Shown here: positions 1-4,569 of the stretch, one piece after another
How positions within the stretch are numbered: position 1 is the stretch's first letter
Layout of the letters: each line of letters opens with the position of its first letter
NCBI GenBank assembly: GCA_947573015.1
Contig: CANPDS010000174.1
Location: 1-5,692 of the forward strand
Direction: 5' to 3'
Length of the DNA: 5,692 bases
Origin: an uncultured Muribaculum sp.
GTDB taxonomy: Bacteria; Bacteroidota; Bacteroidia; Bacteroidales; Muribaculaceae
The notes under the pieces: model-generated
What the model saw: only the letters and a program-made list of their open reading frames with translations
Databases searched by the model: none
Told to the model about the DNA's origin: nothing
Made by a program: the position numbers and the translations under genes

Positions 1-193
1 GGAAGCGCAGAAGCACGGGAGCAGCAACGTCGCGCACCTGCAACTCGTCGAGCACATCCTTGATGTCGACCGCCGCACACCCTTCACGAGGAGTGACAAC
101 CACATGCCCTTTTTCATTGATAGAGAAGTATTTCATTCCCCATCCTGTAATGTTGTACAGCTCCGCGCTGTCCTCAATACGCCATTTTCTCAT
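1..193 (-). CDS. speA: Biosynthetic arginine decarboxylase, N-terminal part (runs off the left edge)
   Basis: This is the start of a PLP-dependent arginine decarboxylase, which turns arginine into agmatine, the first step of the agmatine route to putrescine and other polyamines in the cytoplasm. The ATG is at 193-191 and 64 complete codons are visible. The translation begins MRKWRIEDSAELYNITGWG and continues with a KYFSINEKGHVVV stretch, then a VDIKDVLDELQVRDVAAPVL helix region. This lines up with the SpeA N-terminus, where E. coli has an IAWWGNNYYDVNELGH segment. The Bacteroidales form starts close to this motif and lacks the long E. coli N-terminal extension. The PLP lysine and the rest of the roughly 630-residue protein lie outside the window, so integrity cannot be judged. 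It is divergent from the lipoprotein gene, with a candidate promoter at 235-265. Family assignment is from remembered sequence similarity. Confidence 0.9.
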   Translation of the reverse strand, partial: MRKWRIEDSAELYNITGWGMKYFSINEKGHVVVTPREGCAAVDIKDVLDELQVRDVAAPVLLRF

Positions 194-234
194 CGGCTTG
201 AAAATGTATATAAAATTAATAATTATTTAACGCA

Positions 235-265
235 CAAAGTTACTACATTTTTTCCATACAACACA
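235..265 (-). promoter_or_regulatory. Candidate Bacteroidota promoter for speA
   Basis: Read on the minus strand, TAACTTTG at 242-235 is a perfect match to the Bacteroidota -7 element TAnnTTTG. TGTG at 265-262, 19 bp upstream, is a three-of-four match to the -33 TTTG. Transcription would start near 229-231, giving a leader of about 36-38 nt before the speA ATG at 193. The same TAACTTTG octamer occurs in the promoter of the DUF3127 gene in this window. Confidence 0.55.
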
Positions 266-378
266 TTGATGCCAGTTCAAAATTTATCCGGTGTGCGCAG
301 AGCACTCAAAAATCAAATATTTAACATTTTATTGCAAATTTATCCACATCAGAATGATGAATTGACTAAGAAAAAAAG

Positions 379-386
379 TAATTTTG
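379..386 (+). promoter_or_regulatory. Candidate -7 promoter element for the lipoprotein gene
   Basis: TAATTTTG matches TAnnTTTG exactly on the plus strand. It would place the transcript start near 390-393, about 100 nt before the lipoprotein ATG. No convincing TTTG lies 19-21 bp upstream, so the promoter call rests on the -7 element alone. Confidence 0.35.
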
Positions 387-419
387 TAAATCATAATGTC
401 ATAGTGGAGATACAACTCG

Positions 420-494
420 ATGAGTGAGCGATGTACTTCACACGGCAGACCAACTGATCAACCCTTATTACCAATATCATTTATCACATCATGA
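420..494 (+). CDS. Possible 24-codon leader ORF overlapping the lipoprotein start (doubtful)
   Basis: An ATG at 420 opens a 24-codon frame (begins MSERCTSHGRP, ends PISFITS) whose TGA stop at 492-494 overlaps the ATG of the lipoprotein gene at 491 in an ATGA arrangement, the classic geometry of translational coupling. It would lie about 28 nt into the transcript predicted from the -7 element at 379-386. There is no homology I recognise, the peptide has no signal or membrane segment, and a frame of this length is easily random. I list it because of the exact stop-start overlap, not because the peptide looks like a protein. Confidence 0.15.
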   Translation: MSERCTSHGRPTDQPLLPISFITS

Positions 495-2173
495 ACAGCA
501 AAGTATGCTATTCACTTATTCTTGCCGGCACTGTGATGCTCACAGGCTGCGGCAAGAAAATGAACCAGTTCAAGTCTGACTACTTCTCAGTAAATCCCAA
601 CCCCCTTGAAGTAGTAGGCGACAAAGTGCCCGCAACCGTTACAGGCAACATCCCTGCCAAGTTCTTCCAGAAGAATGCAGAGGTGACAGTAACTCCTTAT
701 CTGGAATTCAACGGTATGGAAGTAGCTTCCGCACCTTATACATTCCAGGGCGAGAAAGTACGCGGCAACAACCCCGTCATCAACTATGACAACGGCGGTT
801 CTGTAACAATCCCCGTACAGTATGTATACAACCCCGAGATGAACAGCAGTGATCTCACACTCGCATTCACAGTACGTCAGGGCAACAAGCAGTATGCACT
901 TCCCCGCGTGAAGGTGGCTGAAGGTGTGGTTGCAACCGCTGCCCTCGCCGACGCAGGCACTGTCACTCCGGCTATCGCCAACGATAAGTTCCAGCGCATC
1001 ATCAACGAGAAGTATGACGCCGACATCAAGTTCCTCATCAATCAGGCAAACCTCCGCAAGGGCGAACTCGACTCCAAGTCGATGCTCGATCTCCACAAGG
1101 AGCTTGTTGAAGCCAATGATGATGGCCGTCGTGAGATCAAGGAGATCAACATCACTTCTGCCGCATCCCCCGACGGTGGTGTTAAGCTCAACACCAAGCT
1201 CGCCGAAAACCGCGAGAAAAACACCGTAAACTACATTCAGGGTCGTCTGAAGAAAGACAACATCACTGAATTCGGCGAACTCACCGCCAACTTCACACCT
1301 CAGGACTGGGAAGGCTTCCAGAAACTCGTCGCAGCAAGCAACATTCAAGACAAGGACCTCATCCTCAGCGTCCTCTCAATGTACAAAGATCCCGAACAGC
1401 GTGAGAAAGAGATCCGCAATCTCAGCTCTGTGTTCGATCAGCTCGCTGAACAGATCCTTCCCCAGCTCCGCTACTCACGCATCACAGCGTCAATCGATGT
1501 GATCGGCAAGAGCGATCAGGAGATCATGAACATCTTCCTCTCCAACCCCAAGGCTCTCAGCGTAGACGAACTCCTCTATGCCGCTACCCTTACCGATGAC
1601 AACAACAAGCGCCTCCAGATCTACGACAAGGCCGTTGAACTTTATCCCAACGACTACCGCACATTCAACAACCTCGGTATGTGCCAGTATATCGACAAGG
1701 ACTATGAGGCAGCCGCAGCCAACTTCGCACAGGCAGCCAAGCTCGCTCCCAATGCTCCTGAATCACAGATGAACCTTGGCCTCGTAGCTCTCCTCAACCA
1801 GAACTACAAGGATGCATCTTCCAAGTTCGGCAACGCTGCCGGTGTATCTGCCCTGGGCAACGCTCTCGGTGTATATTACCTCAAGCAGGGCGACTACAAC
1901 TCTGCAGTACGCGCATTTGGCGACAGCAAGACCAATAACGCAGCCCTCGCCCAGATCCTCAGCAAGGATTACAGCAAGGCTAAGAACACTCTTGCAGGCG
2001 TAAAGAATCCAGATGCAACCACATTCTACCTGACAGCAGTGCTCGGTGCCCGCACCAACAACGACAATATGGTTTACAACAACCTCCGTCAGGCTGTGAA
2101 ACTCGACAACAACATGCTCAAGCGTGCACAGAGCGACCTCGAGTTTACAAAATTCAACCTCAGCGCACTCTAA
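491..2173 (+). CDS. TPR and OmpA-like domain lipoprotein, probably periplasm-facing
   Basis: This 560-residue envelope protein has a lipoprotein signal: a short hydrophobic stretch at 8-18 followed by the lipobox LTGC with Cys20. The residues after Cys20 are GKKMNQ with no acidic run, so the surface-export signal known from Bacteroidota lipoproteins seems absent and an inward-facing location is inferred. Residues 31-150 are beta-rich and unassigned. Residues about 175-340 look like an OmpA-like fold: strand IKFLINQ (179-185), helix, strand EIKEINITSAASPDGG (215-230), then N234 and R241 in the usual peptidoglycan-binding helix, and a last strand at 327-340. A helical insert fills about 262-325. 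Residues about 357-553 form TPR-like repeats, clearest at 389-421 (FNNLGMCQY, AAANFAQAAKLAPN). It has its own terminator. Isoleucine codons avoid ATA, which suggests high expression. Possible roles are tethering the outer membrane to the wall or scaffolding; I do not recognise a specific gene name. Confidence 0.85.
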   Translation: MNSKVCYSLILAGTVMLTGCGKKMNQFKSDYFSVNPNPLEVVGDKVPATVTGNIPAKFFQKNAEVTVTPYLEFNGMEVASAPYTFQGEKVRGNNPVINYDNGGSVTIPVQYVYNPEMNSSDLTLAFTVRQGNKQYALPRVKVAEGVVATAALADAGTVTPAIANDKFQRIINEKYDADIKFLINQANLRKGELDSKSMLDLHKELVEANDDGRREIKEINITSAASPDGGVKLNTKLAENREKNTVNYIQGRLKKDNITEFGELTANFTPQDWEGFQKLVAASNIQDKDLILSVLSMYKDPEQREKEIRNLSSVFDQLAEQILPQLRYSRITASIDVIGKSDQEIMNIFLSNPKALSVDELLYAATLTDDNNKRLQIYDKAVELYPNDYRTFNNLGMCQYIDKDYEAAAANFAQAAKLAPNAPESQMNLGLVALLNQNYKDASSKFGNAAGVSALGNALGVYYLKQGDYNSAVRAFGDSKTNNAALAQILSKDYSKAKNTLAGVKNPDATTFYLTAVLGARTNNDNMVYNNLRQAVKLDNNMLKRAQSDLEFTKFNLSAL

Positions 2174-2197
2174 TCTTACAAGATAAGACAAAGCCAC

Positions 2198-2229
2198 AAG
2201 TAGCCCGGCCCAACCGGGCTACTTTTTTT
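2198..2229 (+). terminator. Intrinsic terminator of the lipoprotein gene
   Basis: An 11-bp perfect stem (2198-2208 with 2214-2224, core GTAGCCCGG / CCGGGCTAC) with a 5-nt CCCAA loop is followed by a run of seven T at 2223-2229. It begins 25 bp after the lipoprotein stop codon and isolates that gene from the helicase downstream. Confidence 0.93.
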
Positions 2230-2286
2230 ATCCTCCAAAATGCCCAACAAAGCCATAATATTCATTATAATACAGCATATTAACAT

Positions 2287-2318
2287 ATTGCGTAATCGGC
2301 ATTTACTTCGTAAATTTG
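2287..2318 (+). promoter_or_regulatory. Promoter of the DEAD-box helicase gene, ending next to its start codon
   Basis: TAAATTTG at 2311-2318 is a perfect TAnnTTTG -7 element, with ATTG at 2287-2290 as a three-of-four -33 element and a 20-bp spacer, which is the preferred distance. The expected transcript start falls at about 2322-2326. The helicase ATG is at 2322-2324, so the mRNA would be leaderless or nearly so. A perfect 10-bp palindrome, TGCATATGCA (2317-2326), covers the end of the -7 element and the start codon and could be an operator, or may be coincidence. Confidence 0.6.
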
Positions 2319-2321
2319 CAT

Positions 2322-3731
2322 ATGCATTTTGATGAACTTGATCTAAGCGACGATATTCTCGACGCAATCTACGCAATGCACTTTGATGAGTGCACACCGA
2401 TCCAGGAGCAGGCAATACCTCTGGTACTTCAAGGCAACGACCTCATAGCCATAGCACAGACAGGTACAGGCAAAACAGCCGCATACCTTCTCCCCGTAAT
2501 AGACCTGCTTGCCGATCTGCCGGCTCCGGAAGATGCAGTAAACTGCATAATAATGGCTCCGACGCGCGAACTCGCTCAGCAGATCGAACAACAGATGGAC
2601 GGATTTTCCTACTATCTGCCAATATCCTCACTCGCAATATATGGCGGCACAGACGGAGCCACATTCGCACGACAGCAACGTGCAATGCGCACAGGCGCTG
2701 ATGTAGTCATAGCCACACCGGGCCGTCTGCAAGCCCTTCTGCAAATGGGCGGCATTGATCTCAGCAAGGTAAAATACTTTGTGCTCGATGAAGCTGACCG
2801 CATGCTCGACATGGGATTCTATGACGACATAATGCGCATTGCCACTCAACTTCCGGAGGATAGACAGACACTGCTCTTCTCGGCTACGATGCCTCCACGA
2901 ATACGCAAACTTGCCCAAGCCATTCTCCGCAACCCTGCGGAAGTAAAGATAGCGCCATCACGCCCCGTAGAAAAGATAGTGCAATCAGCTGTAATATGTG
3001 GCGATTCACAGAAAGAAGGGATACTCAGACAACTGCTTAAGGAACGTCATGGCTCAAAAGTAATCGTATTCGCCTCGTCAAAGATGGGTGTGCGCGATCT
3101 TACACGCTCGCTGCGTAAATCAGGAATCAAAGCAGCCGAAATACATTCTGACCTCGGCCAGAAAGAACGCGACGACACCATACATGAATTTCGTGCCGAA
3201 CGCCTTGATGTGCTTGTAGCTACAGATCTTCTTGCCCGAGGCATCGACATTGATGACATCTCAATGGTGGTCAACTATGATGTGCCCCGAGAGCCGGAAG
3301 ACTACGTACACCGCGTGGGCCGCACAGGGCGAGCTAACGCCGAAGGTACCGCCGTGACATTGGTGTCACCACGTGACCGCCGCGCATTCTCACGCGTAGA
3401 GGCTACACTGAAGATAAAAATCCCTGTAGAAGATCTAACCACAGGTTCCGACAATGGACGCGCCGACCGCAACAGCGGCGACAAAGCCCAACAGAAAGAG
3501 CGTCAGAAAGACAGATATGCCTCACGTAGACGCAACAACAGGGACGGCAATAAGAGCGCCGGGACATCAACCCAGACAAAGCCAACTGATCAAAACCAAG
3601 AAAATACACGTGAGACTGATGTAGTAGCGACACAGCCGGTGAGTAAGAAAAAAAGAACATTCCGCAACAAGCGCCGGCGTCCAAACACCAACGGTGATAA
3701 ATCGAACACACCGCCTCAGATAAATAATTGA
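2322..3731 (+). CDS. DEAD-box ATP-dependent RNA helicase (RhlE-like)
   Basis: This 469-residue cytoplasmic enzyme should unwind RNA duplexes using ATP, in ribosome assembly or mRNA turnover. All family motifs are intact: Q motif TPIQ (25-28) with the upstream aromatic Phe3, motif I AQTGTGKT (45-52), Ia PTRELA (80-85), GG (108-109), TPGR (132-135), DEAD (156-159), SAT (187-189), motif IV around VIVFA (247-251), motif V ATDLLARGID (300-309) and motif VI HRVGRTGR (330-337). After about residue 370 comes a hydrophilic, low-complexity tail of about 100 residues with basic clusters, the strongest being KKKRTFRNKRRRP (442-454), typical of RNA-binding tails that differ between paralogues. I chose ATG 2322 over the in-frame TTG at 2316, which lies inside the -7 promoter element; the next ATG, 18 codons on, would remove Phe3. 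The gene stands alone between two terminators and uses many ATA codons, unlike the lipoprotein gene. The RhlE label is by general resemblance. Confidence 0.95.
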   Translation: MHFDELDLSDDILDAIYAMHFDECTPIQEQAIPLVLQGNDLIAIAQTGTGKTAAYLLPVIDLLADLPAPEDAVNCIIMAPTRELAQQIEQQMDGFSYYLPISSLAIYGGTDGATFARQQRAMRTGADVVIATPGRLQALLQMGGIDLSKVKYFVLDEADRMLDMGFYDDIMRIATQLPEDRQTLLFSATMPPRIRKLAQAILRNPAEVKIAPSRPVEKIVQSAVICGDSQKEGILRQLLKERHGSKVIVFASSKMGVRDLTRSLRKSGIKAAEIHSDLGQKERDDTIHEFRAERLDVLVATDLLARGIDIDDISMVVNYDVPREPEDYVHRVGRTGRANAEGTAVTLVSPRDRRAFSRVEATLKIKIPVEDLTTGSDNGRADRNSGDKAQQKERQKDRYASRRRNNRDGNKSAGTSTQTKPTDQNQENTRETDVVATQPVSKKKRTFRNKRRRPNTNGDKSNTPPQINN

Positions 3732-3772
3732 TTTACAGCGATGGTTCCACATATTATAGTCACCATAATCTA

Positions 3773-3842
3773 TCAAGATAAAAAAGAAACACACCTGACT
3801 TGCAGTATGACTGCATTCAGGTGTGTTTCTTTTTTATCTTGA
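3773..3842. terminator. Long bidirectional terminator hairpin between convergent genes
   Basis: A perfect 26-bp inverted repeat (3773-3798 with 3817-3842) surrounds a second 6-bp stem, TGCAGT / ACTGCA (3801-3806, 3810-3815), with an ATG loop. Each arm carries an A-rich outer half, so a TTTCTTTTTT tract follows the GC-richer CACACCTGA core on both strands. It lies 41 bp after the helicase stop and 70 bp after the DUF3127 gene stop on the other strand, so it can end both transcripts. Confidence 0.93.
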
Positions 3843-3856
3843 ATTCTTTTATTTAT

Positions 3857-3882
3857 AGAGTGGTTGACATTACAAACACTCT
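3857..3882 (-). repeat. Small inverted repeat downstream of the DUF3127 gene
   Basis: AGAGTG (3857-3862) and CACTCT (3877-3882) form a 6-bp stem, with three more pairs inside (TTG / CAA on the minus strand) past one mismatch. No T-run follows on either strand, so it is not a terminator by itself. It lies between the DUF3127 stop and the large terminator and might stabilise the 3' end of that mRNA. Confidence 0.3.
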
Positions 3883-3912
3883 TAACAGGCGTCTCAAACA
3901 ATAATCCGCCTA

Positions 3913-4311
3913 TTAGAATGGCAGATCATCGTTAGGCTCGGGAGTAAGGTCGGGCATTGGAGCTGCAGGAGCCGGAGCACCATATGCAGGTGCAGCTGGA
4001 GCAGCGCCATACACAGGAGCTGGAGCTCCAGGGGCAGCGGGAGCTGTAGCAGGCTCCACTTTCCAGCCATCAATTGATGTGAACCAACGGCCATTGTATT
4101 CACGGCTATTGATATCAAAGCTCAGACGAATCTCATCGCCAATATTCAGAGGATACTGGTCAGCACGATCACCAAAAAGGACAAAAAACACCTTTTTTGG
4201 ATAAGTCTCATGTGTTTCAAGCACATATTCACGCTTTTTCCAGTTGTTGCCGGCACGCGACACTCCCGACTGTTCCGGGAGAGCCAATATAATTTTGCCT
4301 TCTACTTCCAT
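3913..4311 (-). CDS. DUF3127 family protein with an SSB-like C-terminal tip
   Basis: This 132-residue protein matches the Bacteroidota family DUF3127 (from memory: VEGKIILALPEQSGVS at the start, REYVLETHETYPKKVFF in the middle, and FDINSREYNGRWFTSIDGWKVE at the end of the domain). Residues 1-86 are beta-rich and read like a small OB-fold-type barrel. Residues 87-126 are a Pro/Ala/Gly-rich flexible linker with imperfect repeats (for example APAPVYGAAPAAPAYGAP). The last six residues are NDDLPF, matching the acidic DDxPF tip by which bacterial single-stranded DNA-binding proteins recruit repair and replication partners. The likely role is nucleic-acid binding or partner recruitment in DNA metabolism; this is inferred, not known. 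The ATG at 4311-4309 begins the conserved domain at once. The gene converges on the helicase, shares the terminator at 3773-3842, and has its own promoter at 4516-4547 with a leader of about 200 nt. Confidence 0.9.
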   Translation of the reverse strand: MEVEGKIILALPEQSGVSRAGNNWKKREYVLETHETYPKKVFFVLFGDRADQYPLNIGDEIRLSFDINSREYNGRWFTSIDGWKVEPATAPAAPGAPAPVYGAAPAAPAYGAPAPAAPMPDLTPEPNDDLPF

Positions 4312-4349
4312 TGTATTCTATATTAATGATATTTAGAATTGTTTTTTAT

Positions 4350-4445
4350 TTAATGTAAATTACAGAACTGATATGATACACAGCTTAACGCCTCGGTATA
4401 CTTTGAATCGATTTTCATCTGTTCCCGGTAGCAACGAAACGACAT
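4350..4445 (-). CDS. Possible 31-residue small protein or upstream ORF
   Basis: An ATG at 4445-4443 opens a 31-codon frame ending in TAA at 4352-4350, 38 nt before the DUF3127 start. The peptide begins MSFRCYREQMKIDSKYTEAL and ends SCVSYQFCNLH; it has three cysteines and no membrane segment. The same frame is open upstream for 21 more codons, back to a TAA at 4511-4509, with a possible TTG start at 4466, and the whole frame lies downstream of the predicted transcript start. Random open frames of this length are common, so coding is unproven. The alternative is a structured leader RNA that happens to be open in this frame. Confidence 0.25.
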   Translation of the reverse strand: MSFRCYREQMKIDSKYTEALSCVSYQFCNLH

Positions 4446-4509
4446 AGATACTTCATAAGTGTACAAAATCGTCGTGAAATACCAATCAGCAATGAGCCTA
4501 ATCAGTTCT
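4364..4509. repeat. 9-bp inverted repeat bounding 146 bp upstream of the DUF3127 gene
   Basis: AGAACTGAT (4364-4372) and ATCAGTTCT (4501-4509) are perfect inverted complements. The outer arm sits at the predicted 5' end of the minus-strand transcript. It could be a closing RNA stem or, less likely, the ends of a tiny inserted element. No target-site duplication is visible at the edges. Confidence 0.35.
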
Positions 4510-4515
4510 TAATGT

Positions 4516-4547
4516 CAAAGTTAGTCAATTTAAACCCGCATGACAAA
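4516..4547 (-). promoter_or_regulatory. Near-consensus Bacteroidota promoter for the DUF3127 gene
   Basis: On the minus strand TTTG (4547-4544), a 20-bp spacer and TAACTTTG (4523-4516) match both elements of the Bacteroidota housekeeping promoter exactly. It starts 22 bp after the stop codon of the upstream hydrolase gene. A dyad TGACAA / TTGTCA (4541-4546, 4563-4568) surrounds the -33 element and may be an operator. Confidence 0.75.
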
Positions 4548-4569
4548 TTTTGCGATAACAAATTGTCAA

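Larger units (their letters stand above)
194..490. other. AT-rich divergent intergenic region between speA and the lipoprotein gene
   Basis: This 297-bp stretch separates two divergent genes. It holds one candidate promoter per direction (235-265 minus, 379-386 plus), a possible leader ORF (420-494), a direct repeat of AAATTTATCC at 280-289 and 336-345, and a single TTATCCACA (340-348) that matches the DnaA box consensus. I see no RNA gene and no terminator. A longer plus-strand open frame starting at 104 covers part of it, but that frame begins antisense to speA and has no recognisable protein. Confidence 0.6.
4312..4512 (-). promoter_or_regulatory. Long leader of the DUF3127 gene, possibly structured or carrying a leader ORF
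   Basis: The promoter at 4516-4547 predicts a transcript start near 4509-4512, leaving about 200 nt before the ATG at 4311. On the minus strand the leader starts with AGAACTGAT (4509-4501), which is perfectly complementary to ATCAGTTCT (4372-4364), so a stem could close 146 nt of RNA. Inside, nested short complements are visible: GGTA / TACC, ACGAC / GTCGT, and an ACTT-ATG-AAGT hairpin. The same stretch contains a 31-codon ORF (4445-4350). The last 50 nt before the ATG are very A/T-rich, as is common at Bacteroidota starts. I recognise no known riboswitch class, and no T-run suggests internal termination. Confidence 0.4.

Noticed and set aside
200..390. Possible replication origin
   Set aside because: Only one full DnaA-box match, no box cluster, and no dnaA, dnaN, gidA or similar marker genes nearby.
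104..427. Plus-strand 107-codon open frame at the left end
   Set aside because: Its first 90 bases are antisense to the clearly conserved speA start, the rest crosses AT-rich promoter DNA, and the protein has no recognisable family or coherent composition.
587..1348. Minus-strand 253-codon open frame opposite the lipoprotein gene
   Set aside because: It is a shadow of the strongly codon-biased lipoprotein gene, where the avoidance of certain codons removes antisense stops. The translation is cysteine- and valine-rich without domain features.
1763..2197. Minus-strand 144-codon open frame over the lipoprotein 3' end
   Set aside because: Same shadow effect; it would also begin immediately next to the terminator and has no promoter or homology.
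2316..2321. TTG at 2316 as the helicase start codon
   Set aside because: It forms part of the TAAATTTG -7 promoter element, so it would not be transcribed. ATG 2322 fits the family N-terminus.
3958..4056. Purine-rich repeated DNA (ggagc/gcagg units) that could be taken for a tandem repeat array
   Set aside because: It encodes the Pro/Ala/Gly-rich linker of the DUF3127 protein in frame; the repetition follows from the amino-acid composition.
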